DNA of 58,169 nucleotides, taken from positions 1-58,169 of the forward strand of contig CABUPM010000002.1 of the NCBI GenBank assembly GCA_902493345.1. Direction: 5' to 3'. This stretch comes from an uncultured Eubacteriales bacterium (GTDB taxonomy: Bacteria > Bacillota > Clostridia > Lachnospirales > Bianqueaceae). The notes under the pieces are model-generated. The model did no database searches and had not been told where the DNA came from. It saw only the letters and a list, made by a program, of their open reading frames with translations. Positions within the stretch are counted from its first letter, which is position 1. Every line of letters starts with the position of its first letter. Shown here one piece after another: positions 15,646 to 24,271 of this stretch. A program made the position numbers and the translations under genes.

Positions 15646-16249
15646 TATTTTTCTCATTCTTTTTATATATCGGTACAAACCCAAGAACCGCTGCCATACT
15701 AACGGCTGCTGTGACTATCCACACACAAATCCTCTCTTGGGAATCTCCTGTTTGTGGTATCAAAGGTTCCAGCGTATATTTCGCATTATATCTCCTCTCA
15801 TAATTCCATGTTCTTCTATCTACGTTCATCTCCGGAACAATAGCCAGAATGGATTGAACCATGGCTTCTTTCTTGTCCCACTGCTTCAAAAGATAGATAC
15901 CCGGTCTTACTATAACCTGAATCTTACCCTCTGCATCAAAGCTTTTTATCTGCAGCGGTTTTATTTCTTCAGCTTTTTCTTCTATCTCTTCCATATCCTT
16001 CTCCGAAAATCCTGCCACCCATCTTTCTGGCTCTATCCCTTCCATGCCAAATTCTTCTTTCCAATGATACGTCCATTTGGGACCTTCCACTTGTGCTTCT
16101 GCAATACAATAGACTGCCATCATCTCCTGTGTCAATTCAGAACTGTCCGTCTCAATCACAATTCTACCCATCTGTTCGGCTGCACCAATCGGAATGTTCG
16201 TTAGCCACAATAGAATCCAAATGATCATGAAAACTTGAATCCTTTTCAT
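15632..16249 (-). CDS. small sortase substrate of the pilus operon (IPQTG cell-wall sorting signal)
   Basis: The 205-residue protein has an N-terminal signal peptide (about 1-24, VFMIIWILLWLTNIPIGAAE) and a C-terminal sorting signal: IPQTGD, a hydrophobic helix (VWIVTAAVSMAAVLGFVPIY) and the positive tail KKNEKNIDRR. In between lies about 135 residues with no recognised domain, though RPGIYLL near residue 115 resembles the last strand of a Cna-B-like fold. It starts four bases after the sortase stop with GGAGGAGATAG as SD. By analogy with other pilus loci it may be a minor or wall-anchoring subunit; this is inference. Confidence 0.75.
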   Translation of the reverse strand: MKRIQVFMIIWILLWLTNIPIGAAEQMGRIVIETDSSELTQEMMAVYCIAEAQVEGPKWTYHWKEEFGMEGIEPERWVAGFSEKDMEEIEEKAEEIKPLQIKSFDAEGKIQVIVRPGIYLLKQWDKKEAMVQSILAIVPEMNVDRRTWNYERRYNAKYTLEPLIPQTGDSQERICVWIVTAAVSMAAVLGFVPIYKKNEKNIDRR

Positions 16250-16253
16250 TTTT

Positions 16254-17084
16254 CTATCTCCTCCTTTTCCGATTTTTGCCTACAAATACAATTGCCGCCA
16301 CCGCCAATATTATAGGAATTCCATAGATACCTCCCCAGGATTCTTCTTTAGGAACATCCGTCCTCTGAACCTGCTTCTGCTCTTCTTCCATTCCGTCTTC
16401 TACCCGATGTGCCCGGACGAGAAGTCTATGCGTGTTCATCCCATATGGATAGCATGTCAAAAGCGTTACATACTCTTTCCCTTCTTGTATCTCCAATTCC
16501 TCTATATCTTCAGGACTCACGATTCGGATTTGATCCACCTGATATACCATTTTCTTTTTTAAAATATATAAGAAAAATAGATCTCCTTCCTTCAGTTGAG
16601 TCAGATTATCAAACATTTGGGCTCTCGGATACCCGGTATGAGCAGAGAGAACTGCATGTGTATTCTCTCCGCCCACCGGCAAAGATGTATTCATCAGGTG
16701 AACCGCTCCTTTTTCCAAAGCGTTCTCACCCTCATGATAGATCGGTAAATATACTTTTATCTGCGGAATCTCAATATATCCCATCACCCCTGTCCCCTCT
16801 ATATCAAGAAGTTTTTCATAATTTTGATTCAAATTTTGAAAATCCTCTGACATATGATTTTCTTTCTTTAGAACAGAATACAAGCTTTTGTTATATTCCT
16901 CCGCTTTTTCTATCAACTGCTTTTCTTCTGCTTTCGAAACTCCTTCCGTAATCTTCTGATATTCACGTATGACCTCTGAATGATTGCGTCCTGCCAGATA
17001 CTGACTGATTCCCGGATAACACATCAGACCTCCCCCTACAACCAGCAATACCATCAAAAGGATTCCGCTTATTCTACTCTTCAT
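16254..17084 (-). CDS. class C (pilus-polymerising) sortase
   Basis: Class C sortases cleave LPXTG-like signals and join pilin subunits through lysines. The protein has an N-terminal membrane helix (about 5-25), the catalytic His in SAHTGYP, the catalytic Cys in TLLTCYPYG, the catalytic Arg in RLLVRAHR, and a C-terminal membrane helix with KNRKRRR tail; the double membrane anchoring and position among pilin genes indicate class C. I do not see the usual DPF/DPW lid clearly. The ATG at 17084 shares ATGA with the backbone pilin stop (17081-17084), the same junction as between the two pilin genes. An in-frame ATG at 17123 would add 13 residues and is possible. Confidence 0.92.
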   Translation of the reverse strand: MKSRISGILLMVLLVVGGGLMCYPGISQYLAGRNHSEVIREYQKITEGVSKAEEKQLIEKAEEYNKSLYSVLKKENHMSEDFQNLNQNYEKLLDIEGTGVMGYIEIPQIKVYLPIYHEGENALEKGAVHLMNTSLPVGGENTHAVLSAHTGYPRAQMFDNLTQLKEGDLFFLYILKKKMVYQVDQIRIVSPEDIEELEIQEGKEYVTLLTCYPYGMNTHRLLVRAHRVEDGMEEEQKQVQRTDVPKEESWGGIYGIPIILAVAAIVFVGKNRKRRR

Positions 17085-19213
17085 TTCACCGATCTTGTTC
17101 CAGACCTTCGAATCAAGCCCCATACTCCGCCCAAGAAAACCAAGCCCCCACTTACAATAAATACCATACTTCCTACACCGCCGGTTGCCGGCACTTCCAA
17201 GCCCTTGCGATTATACACGGTGAGGTTAAATTTCCCATTTTCTTTTGTGTTGTAATTGCTTTTCCAGATCATGTTATTATCCTCTGTCCATCGATAACGG
17301 TAGCGCTTGGCAACGACACTCTCTTCATTACTCATTGTACCGTCATCTCCGTCTAAAACATAGCGTTTTACTTCTTTTCCCCGTGCAATTGCTACATACT
17401 CCCCGACCGTATGCCCTGTCAGATCCACAGATAATTTCTGTACTTTTCCTGTTGTCGGATGCTCTTGTTCAATAAAATACCCATATCCGTCCTCTATCTG
17501 AATGTACTCTCCTTCCGGATCTTCCTGATATTGAAACTTTACGGCTTCAGACGCCGCCTTCGAAACAATTGTAATCACGATGGGTTCCGTTAGGAGATTA
17601 TACCCATGGACTGCTTTTGTCTCTATCAGCTGATATAAGCCGTCATCTAAGCCGTAAATATTCGCAACATTTTCTTCTGTAATTTGGATAACATCCCCTG
17701 CTCCTTCTTTTTCCTTATCAATATAATAACCTCTGCCGTCCTGATAGGCTGTCACTTTGATCTCTTCACGCTCAGCGTTATACAATCGGAACTCTGTTCC
17801 GCGCATATTGTCCGCGCCCTCTCCCATTTTACTTATTTCCAGCGCATACGTAAAAACTTTTGTATCTGCACACCGTGGATTAACTGTATCGATTGCAGCG
17901 CCCTCCTGCGGTATGTGCACTGTATTTTCTATACGTTTCGCACCGCTTACAGTTGTATGAGAGTACATCAAGGCGGCGTCATTCGGATTTCCTGGATTGC
18001 CGATGATCGCATTTTCATTGAGAATGACGTTATATGTAATGTATATCTCAGAATACCGGCGAGTTCGTTTCACCGAATCCTGCCCTTCCTGTGATAGAGC
18101 CTGTGTATTAAAATAAATGTGAAATGTCCTGCATCTGTCCTCTGTTATCGTCTGAGAATTCCCATAGATATCTGCTGACGCCTGCGATTCATCTACGGCT
18201 TCTGACGGATCTGTCACTATATAATTGTAGATTCCCTCTTCATCTTTTTGAGGAATGTATTCCATTGTTCCATTCAGAGCATTTCTCCCCCAGACTTCCA
18301 TCGCTGCCCGCGCATTTTCGCCGGCTACATCATTTGTAAAGGTCATCCCTGCTCCCATTCGCTCTGTTATATAGTAAAACTCCATCATTCCAACATTTTG
18401 CGGGACCTCACAGCGTATATGATACGAAATGGTATCCCCTATCTCATAATCCTCTGTATTCGTCAGGACATCATTCGAAGGATCATCATTCTCCTCGGTC
18501 TGCACCTCTGTTGCCTCTCCCCGATCTGCGATAATATGTTTCTCAATCGACAACATCCGCGTACGGTTCTTGGGATGAAGTACCACGTCATAGATCCAAT
18601 TTTCCCCTTCTCCATCCATGCTGTCTGTCATCGGCAATGAGAACACCGCCGCCTGCGTATCTGTAACAATCGATGGATATTCTTCCTCATACAGCATATA
18701 GATTCCCAGCGGAAGCAAATTATTTCCTTCTGCATCCTTACCAAACCGCAAATATCCCTCCACATCTGTCCTTCCTTGCCAGCTTGGCAGGGAAGCAAGA
18801 CAAGATTCACTGATTCGTTTTGCTGGATCGGAACTCTCTCGCAGTTCTGTGACAAATTGATGGAGTTCCTGTGCGCTTGACAATCCGGAAGGAATGTCAA
18901 TGACACTTCCGGTCTCCGATATCAATTTGGAAGTGTATTCTATTGTCACACTTGCGCCGCCCTCCAGATGATTTTGCGTTATATCGGCAATCTGATATAA
19001 CGTATATGTCACATCCGGGAGCGGTTTATATGTAGGATGTGTTCCGTTATTATTCTCCAGCGCATCCGAATCGGATTCATATTTGTAGATTGTAACGGAG
19101 CCTTTCTGGTTCCAATCCACCGTCTCCTTGGTAATCCGCTCCTCAGCATAGATCCTCTGTGTCCCTATACACAAAATTAAAATTCCAATCCATATGATTT
19201 GCCCAATTCTCAT
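17081..19213 (-). CDS. major backbone pilin, isopeptide-forming fimbrial protein (VPATGG signal)
   Basis: The 710-residue precursor forms the polymerised shaft. Visible are a signal peptide (1-23), the N-terminal pilin domain with the pilin-motif lysine at about Lys215 in DVVLHPKNRT, a middle D2-type region (about 220-450), a Cna-B/SpaA-like C-terminal domain with an E-box (DGLYQLIETKAVHGY, Glu531) for intramolecular isopeptide bonds, and a sorting signal VPATGG at 674-679 followed by a membrane helix and RRSGTRSVK. The start overlaps the adhesin stop by four bases (ATGA, 19210-19213). A pilin-motif lysine plus VPATGG supports the backbone role. Confidence 0.9.
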   Translation of the reverse strand: MRIGQIIWIGILILCIGTQRIYAEERITKETVDWNQKGSVTIYKYESDSDALENNNGTHPTYKPLPDVTYTLYQIADITQNHLEGGASVTIEYTSKLISETGSVIDIPSGLSSAQELHQFVTELRESSDPAKRISESCLASLPSWQGRTDVEGYLRFGKDAEGNNLLPLGIYMLYEEEYPSIVTDTQAAVFSLPMTDSMDGEGENWIYDVVLHPKNRTRMLSIEKHIIADRGEATEVQTEENDDPSNDVLTNTEDYEIGDTISYHIRCEVPQNVGMMEFYYITERMGAGMTFTNDVAGENARAAMEVWGRNALNGTMEYIPQKDEEGIYNYIVTDPSEAVDESQASADIYGNSQTITEDRCRTFHIYFNTQALSQEGQDSVKRTRRYSEIYITYNVILNENAIIGNPGNPNDAALMYSHTTVSGAKRIENTVHIPQEGAAIDTVNPRCADTKVFTYALEISKMGEGADNMRGTEFRLYNAEREEIKVTAYQDGRGYYIDKEKEGAGDVIQITEENVANIYGLDDGLYQLIETKAVHGYNLLTEPIVITIVSKAASEAVKFQYQEDPEGEYIQIEDGYGYFIEQEHPTTGKVQKLSVDLTGHTVGEYVAIARGKEVKRYVLDGDDGTMSNEESVVAKRYRYRWTEDNNMIWKSNYNTKENGKFNLTVYNRKGLEVPATGGVGSMVFIVSGGLVFLGGVWGLIRRSGTRSVK

Positions 19214-22200
19214 AGTATTCTTCTCCTTTTTCTTATTTTTGAGGCCATCAGTAGAGTACCTCCGCCCAATACATGATAGAGCCCGCTTCCTGTTCCACCT
19301 GTTGAAGGCACTTGTAAAACCGGACGATTCTCAATATACATCGTTTTGTCCAATGTTTCTTCTTTTCCTGATATTGAAAATTCCACTGGAGACATCAATA
19401 GCTGATATCCCTTGGGCGCCTGTATTTCTGTCAATCGGTACTGTCCTGCGATTAAATTTTCAAAGATGACCTCTCCCCTTTCATCACTTTCCTGTACCAT
19501 AAGTTCAATCCATGCATAGCTTTTTCCCTTCTCGTCGACTTCTTCACCTTCTTTTCCATAATCCCGGATCTCCAGGCGAAATACTGCCCCAGAAATACGA
19601 TTTTCCTGTGTCGCTCCATGTTTGATGATCACCAACTTTCCCCTTTTGAATCGATTTTCAAATCGAACAACTGCCGGATGCTCGTTTGTATTGTATTCTG
19701 TTACCTCGATCTCCTGTGCCTCCGGGATCACATATGCCTCCATGGACCCATCCGGAATCTCCTCAATTCGATATTTCCCTACACGAAGTCCAGGCAGGGA
19801 AATCCTTCCTTCTATATCTGTCGTCACCACTTCATCATAAGTCTGTCCCGTAACATGAAACCGAATTCCCTGCAAAGATCTTGCGCTTCCTGCCAATTGC
19901 TCGTATTCCTCGAACACCTTACGGATCTCCAGTGTTCCTCTCTGCGGCTCTTCCATCAAAGTATTACCGCTTGCTAGACCTGAAATCTCTATTTCCTTTC
20001 CATGATCTTCCCTGGTTACCTGAAAATTCATTGACAGAGAAGTCAGCTGATAATTTTCAGGCGCTTGGATTTCTTTCACACAATATTGTCCTACCGTTAA
20101 ATCCTGTACAACATACTCTCCATTTCCGCAATCAGTCATTACACTGTAGAGGACCTCGTTCCCATCTTCCATTATTTTGTATATTTCAAATATCGCTCCG
20201 GCAAGCTTTCGCTCTGCATATTCTGCGTCCTGCTTTATCAGTTTCAAATGGGCGGTTACTACTTCGTTAACAAAACGAATCGTCTCTTTTTTCCCTGCTG
20301 TTACCAGCACATTCTGACTATTATAAAGGAAGCCATCCAATCCTCCTCCAACCTCTGTCAGCGTATACTCTCCCGGCGATACATCTGCAAATACGGCAAT
20401 CCCTTCACTATTCGTTTCTGCTGTATAGACTCTTTCTTCTCCCAGATAATTCTTTCCTGTAAGCTGAAATGAAAATCCCTTAAGCGAAATATTCTCATAT
20501 TCATGAACCGCTCCGGAGATTTCCTTGTAAACCTCGACGCTGCCTGCCTTCCTCTCATCTATAATCGGTTCCCTTTCCATATCGTAGTGTGGTGTCTTCT
20601 CACTCAGTACAAAAGAGTATTGTCTCGGATTGATCTCGTATCCTTCCGGCGCCTGGATCTCTTTTATATAGTATCTGGTCCCCGCATAGACATAAGGTAG
20701 ATTTTGAAATTGCCACTTCCCCTCTGGATCTGTTATGGTTCGCTGCAACTCACGTCCGGAAATATCATACACTCCCATCACTGCCCCTGAAACCGCTTCT
20801 CCTGTCGGATCCTGCTTTAGCCCTCTGATAGAACCTATTAATGGATCTTCTGCGTATCCATAGGTATCATTCTCCATCTTTTTTAATTGCTTCAGACTCT
20901 CTTCTGTCAGAGAAAATACCGCCGATTCTCCCAAACCGCTCTGCGTAATTTTCCCTTTCAACTCGACTGCCGACAACGAAAAGCCGTCCGGTGCTTTTGT
21001 TTCCCGCAAGGTCACACTGCCTATGGGAAATTGAATCTTTCCATCTACACATCTCAGAGTAAATTCTCCTGTTTGAGACTTCAGATTCCCCTGGATTAAC
21101 TTCAGTGTTCCGTTCTCCTCCGTAGTAAAGATTCCTGTCCAGCGTGCTTCTCCATCCCATGTATCATTATCATAGTAATTCAAGGTGAATTCTGTACCGG
21201 CAAAGCCATTTTCCTGAAACTGCTGCGTTGCTGCGTTATATTTTCGGATTCGCAGATCGATCGGTACATCCGTCGGTATCTCCTTTACCACAATTTCATT
21301 AGCATTTTCTGATATCGAGCATGTCATGATTTCTGAATTAACCAGATACCCCTTCGGAGCCTTTATTTCTTTGACATAGATTTTCGTCCCTACATCGTAT
21401 AATTTTTCAGATATCGCTCTGCCTTCTGCATCCGTTGTCAGAATTTCCACTTGTTTTGTACATTCCGCATCGCTATAGATCCCATATTCCGCGCCTTTTA
21501 AGGAATACAAATTTAACGAACTAAAGTATTTCACATCGGAATCGGTTTCTTTTTTCAGACTCACTCTCTTTTGTTTTATCGTCTGTATCCTAAGATATTT
21601 TTCCACGTTCTGCACCACTGTTTGTGCGCCGACAACCGCAGACTGCCACTTTCCATTGGCCTCAATCACATAGATGCCCGATACGTCCTGCCCGAAATTT
21701 CCCCCTTTTGTATACGCAACATTGGCCTCTTTCATATTCTGTTCCCGATCCGTACAGAACTTATATTGATAATTTCCCAGGTATGTAATGGTGATTCCCC
21801 GTGATTCTAAAGCTTCTGTCCATATTCCGGTCTTAGACAGCGGATCTGGCGGTACTGCTTGGTTGGTATCTGTTACAACTGCCATATAGCATCGTTCTGT
21901 ATCATCCCATCGGAGCGTAATTGTCTGCTCCTGTCCGATTTCCGAGCCCGACTTTGCCACGAAAGACGGCAGCTTTAGCCGATCATCCAACTGCTTCACC
22001 ATCCAGTCATAACAGTAGGCCGCAGGTGTTCCTTCAAGAGAAGCACGGAATCGGCTGCTCTCTTCTAACACTGCGGAGAGTCCTCCCTCTGTAATCGTCC
22101 TTGTCCCTCCTACAATCTCCCACATCAACGCATTGGAGGCAACATACCAGTCGATCAGGTTTCCCTTGGTTCCCCGTACTTCCAGATAATTCTTCAGCTC

Positions 22201-22947
22201 ATCCGCATATGGACTTACTATCTTCCACTTACGTCCCCATGTTCCCGCAAGACTATTGGCCGCCCCGTTTGCGCTCTCGGCTTGTGCCGCAAAATGCATC
22301 GCAAGCTGCAGAAGTGTCCACTGCTTTCCATTATTTTTAGGAATCAGATACTTCTGAATATATTCAGAAGCCTCTGCTGTTTTGAGCTGAAAAGAATCAC
22401 TATTGGAGACATCATTTTCCATCTCGATACAATATGCTAATGTCGCTGTACTCTGCGGCGCATAAATCCAACGCAATGCGTAATGATTCCTGATCTGCAC
22501 AGTCTGCCTGGCACCATAATCTCCTGTAACCCTCCAGGGACTCCACGGAACCTCCGCATTATATATCCATAAATGGCGATACTCCTCCAAACCGGAAGAA
22601 TAGGACCACATCTCCTTCCCGTTGACTGGTTTCCATTCGTTCATCGGACTTCCCTGGATGTTGTTAAAATAAACATCATTAAAATAATTGCCGTCTCCAT
22701 CCCAATCTCCCTGGCCAGCAGCGCAATATCCGCCATAATAAAGGGACGAGTCCATGCCGATATGCGCCTGCGCAAATATCATCTCCGTCCCTGCCTCCGT
22801 ATGAACAGCTACTTCTTCCGGATCTGTATCAAAACGGCCAGTCTTCCCTTCATATTGGCTGAGATCCAGCGAAGGCGTCTCCTCTGCCTTTACAATGGAA
22901 ATACTGCAAAATAACAGCAGCAGAAACATTAGCATCCATCTTTTCAT
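19210..22947 (-). CDS. large pilus tip adhesin: thioester-like domain, about seven Cna-B repeats, VPSTGG signal
   Basis: The 1245-residue surface protein is first in the operon. It has a signal peptide (1-21), a TQXA/thioester-like domain (about 60-300) with AYCIE at Cys173 and SNALMWEI at 271-278, then repeated Cna-B/SpaA domains. Their E-boxes are KEIKAPKGY, RETKAPDGF, KEIQAPEGY, TEVGGGLDGF, KEIQAPENY, EEIPDGSMEAY and TEIQAPKGY. It ends with VPSTGG, a short hydrophobic stretch and KIRKRRR. The ATG at 22947 is chosen because AGGAGGGGAC precedes it; the open frame upstream runs through a terminator hairpin. In related pili such proteins sit at the tip and bind host ligands. Confidence 0.9.
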   Translation of the reverse strand: MKRWMLMFLLLLFCSISIVKAEETPSLDLSQYEGKTGRFDTDPEEVAVHTEAGTEMIFAQAHIGMDSSLYYGGYCAAGQGDWDGDGNYFNDVYFNNIQGSPMNEWKPVNGKEMWSYSSGLEEYRHLWIYNAEVPWSPWRVTGDYGARQTVQIRNHYALRWIYAPQSTATLAYCIEMENDVSNSDSFQLKTAEASEYIQKYLIPKNNGKQWTLLQLAMHFAAQAESANGAANSLAGTWGRKWKIVSPYADELKNYLEVRGTKGNLIDWYVASNALMWEIVGGTRTITEGGLSAVLEESSRFRASLEGTPAAYCYDWMVKQLDDRLKLPSFVAKSGSEIGQEQTITLRWDDTERCYMAVVTDTNQAVPPDPLSKTGIWTEALESRGITITYLGNYQYKFCTDREQNMKEANVAYTKGGNFGQDVSGIYVIEANGKWQSAVVGAQTVVQNVEKYLRIQTIKQKRVSLKKETDSDVKYFSSLNLYSLKGAEYGIYSDAECTKQVEILTTDAEGRAISEKLYDVGTKIYVKEIKAPKGYLVNSEIMTCSISENANEIVVKEIPTDVPIDLRIRKYNAATQQFQENGFAGTEFTLNYYDNDTWDGEARWTGIFTTEENGTLKLIQGNLKSQTGEFTLRCVDGKIQFPIGSVTLRETKAPDGFSLSAVELKGKITQSGLGESAVFSLTEESLKQLKKMENDTYGYAEDPLIGSIRGLKQDPTGEAVSGAVMGVYDISGRELQRTITDPEGKWQFQNLPYVYAGTRYYIKEIQAPEGYEINPRQYSFVLSEKTPHYDMEREPIIDERKAGSVEVYKEISGAVHEYENISLKGFSFQLTGKNYLGEERVYTAETNSEGIAVFADVSPGEYTLTEVGGGLDGFLYNSQNVLVTAGKKETIRFVNEVVTAHLKLIKQDAEYAERKLAGAIFEIYKIMEDGNEVLYSVMTDCGNGEYVVQDLTVGQYCVKEIQAPENYQLTSLSMNFQVTREDHGKEIEISGLASGNTLMEEPQRGTLEIRKVFEEYEQLAGSARSLQGIRFHVTGQTYDEVVTTDIEGRISLPGLRVGKYRIEEIPDGSMEAYVIPEAQEIEVTEYNTNEHPAVVRFENRFKRGKLVIIKHGATQENRISGAVFRLEIRDYGKEGEEVDEKGKSYAWIELMVQESDERGEVIFENLIAGQYRLTEIQAPKGYQLLMSPVEFSISGKEETLDKTMYIENRPVLQVPSTGGTGSGLYHVLGGGTLLMASKIRKRRRIL

Positions 22948-22971
22948 TCTGTCCCCTCCTGTTTTAAATAC

Positions 22972-22998
22972 AAAAAAGACGACCATTTCTGATCGTCT
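22972..22998 (-). terminator. intrinsic terminator / attenuator in the pilus operon leader
   Basis: In the minus-strand RNA, AGACGAUC pairs with GGUCGUCU over 8 bp (one G-U), with loop AGAAAU, followed by five or six U. It lies between the predicted transcription start (about 23016-23021) and the adhesin SD, so transcripts would stop before the coding region unless termination is prevented. It might instead end transcription from the upstream gene, but it lies downstream of the operon promoter. Confidence 0.75.
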
Positions 22999-23022
22999 CT
23001 CTCTGCCCCTACTTTGTTACCA

Positions 23023-23056
23023 ATTATATCATAGCACGTCAAACTGAAATTTGCAA
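23023..23056 (-). promoter_or_regulatory. pilus operon promoter (two overlapping -10 choices)
   Basis: Minus-strand TTGCAA (23051-23056), 17 bases, TATGAT (23028-23033). An overlapping TATAAT at 23023-23028 preceded by TGA would act as an extended -10. The leader to the ATG at 22947 is about 70-75 bases and contains the terminator hairpin. The rest of the 280-base gap to 23227 is AT-rich with no other feature seen. Confidence 0.6.
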
Positions 23057-23227
23057 GCACAATTGTCAGAATATTTGATTTTCTATCTTTTTTCTAACAT
23101 TTTTCGAATCAACTATCATACTTTCCGATATTCTTATCAATATCAAAAAATAATTTTCTCATAACTTGTCATCGTCAAAAATCATAAAGTTGGAAGACGC
23201 ACTCATTTTTTCGCTACATAAAATTCG

Positions 23228-24115
23228 CTAGCAATCCCTTGATTTTAGTCCATTCTTTCTTATGGTTTCTAATTCTTCTGCTGTTAAACATTTCGACTCG
23301 TAAAGCCGTAAATACTCTTTGGATACATCTGAGTCAAAGATTAATACGTCATCAGAATTTATCGTAACATCGACACCACTACGATAAAGTTTTCCAATCG
23401 GATGCATAGACATATCCGCAACTCTTCCAAGTAAAATATTGCTTGTTGGCGTAATGTTTAATCTAATCTTATGATCTGCCAAAAAGCGAATTACGGATTC
23501 GTCACTGGCCGCCGCTATACCATGTTGTACCTCATCAAGTTCTAATTCTTCTACTGCTGTTCTCACGTCTTTAGCCGTTCCCCATTCTCCGACATGTGCT
23601 TTTAATTTTAATCCTTCTTTTTTGGCGCGTCGATAAATTCCTTTAAAATTTTCAATAGGTTGCGCTAATTCATCACCATACAAATCAATAGAATAAAAAT
23701 TTTTGTTTCCCCAAAAGTAAGATTCGATATTGGGATCGATCTCTTTTTGAGCACTTGTAAAAGCATTAACCAACTCATCAATATCATTATTAAAAAATTC
23801 CTTTAACCCCCAAACATCCTCCCCGATTTCAAGCACAGTTACCCCGTCTTCCTTAGCCTGTTGAAAGGTTGCTCTGATTAAGAGTTTTCTCATCTCAGTA
23901 CTATTAAAATGCTGACCGATATATTTTTGACTCCAATGATCCATCTCGTCCATCGATGCTAAAGGACTCACTAATGGCTCAATTTTTTTACCAGTGATCT
24001 GATATATGAACTTTCTATTTCCCCCAAGCACAAAATGATTATGTAAGTCTGACTTAGGATACTTTCTTAGCTCCTCCAAATTCCTTTGCTCCAATGCACA
24101 TGTAAAACTATTCAT
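23228..24115 (-). CDS. adenosine deaminase-like metal-dependent deaminase, probably frameshifted near its 3' end
   Basis: The protein carries the metal and catalytic motifs of the adenosine/AMP deaminase superfamily: HNHF at the N-terminus, KAHVGEWG, VQHGIAA, NITPTSN and TINSDD. It would deaminate adenosine or a related aminopurine or nucleoside; the substrate is unsure. At 295 residues it is short. After the run TTTT (23243-23246 on the + strand), dropping one base would replace the ending SRDC with NQGIASEFYVAKK and a stop at 23213-23215, a more natural C-terminus. AGGAG precedes the ATG. The region is AT-rich. It has its own promoter (24176-24203). Confidence 0.75.
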   Translation of the reverse strand: MNSFTCALEQRNLEELRKYPKSDLHNHFVLGGNRKFIYQITGKKIEPLVSPLASMDEMDHWSQKYIGQHFNSTEMRKLLIRATFQQAKEDGVTVLEIGEDVWGLKEFFNNDIDELVNAFTSAQKEIDPNIESYFWGNKNFYSIDLYGDELAQPIENFKGIYRRAKKEGLKLKAHVGEWGTAKDVRTAVEELELDEVQHGIAAASDESVIRFLADHKIRLNITPTSNILLGRVADMSMHPIGKLYRSGVDVTINSDDVLIFDSDVSKEYLRLYESKCLTAEELETIRKNGLKSRDC

Positions 24116-24175
24116 AAATCTGTTTTCTCCTGACTGTTCGATTTCCCCATAGATTCCGATTTGTTAATTTGTTTT

Positions 24176-24203
24176 ATTATATCACGTATATGCACATTTA
24201 CAA
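24176..24203 (-). promoter_or_regulatory. promoter of the adenosine deaminase-like gene
   Basis: Minus-strand TTGTAA (24198-24203), 16 bases, TATAAT (24176-24181) with TGA directly before it (extended -10). It begins just past the terminator of the rRNA methyltransferase gene. Confidence 0.6.
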
Positions 24204-24204
24204 T

Positions 24205-24237
24205 AAAAAAGAGTAATCCAATTTTCTCGATTACTCT
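24205..24237 (-). terminator. terminator after the rRNA methyltransferase gene
   Basis: AGAGTAATC (24210-24218) pairs with GATTACTCT (24229-24237); on the minus strand a run of T follows (24205-24209). Confidence 0.85.
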
Positions 24238-24271
24238 CTGTTCATTACTCCCATGATAATACTATCAGTCC

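Noticed and set aside
19210..22947. The repeated E-box segments as DNA repeats or a CRISPR-like array
   Set aside because: They are diverged protein-level Cna-B repeats at domain spacing, not direct DNA repeats with spacers.
22948..22986. Upstream ATG of the adhesin at 22986
   Set aside because: It would place the terminator hairpin inside codons and has no SD; the ATG at 22947 has AGGAGGGG and a signal peptide.
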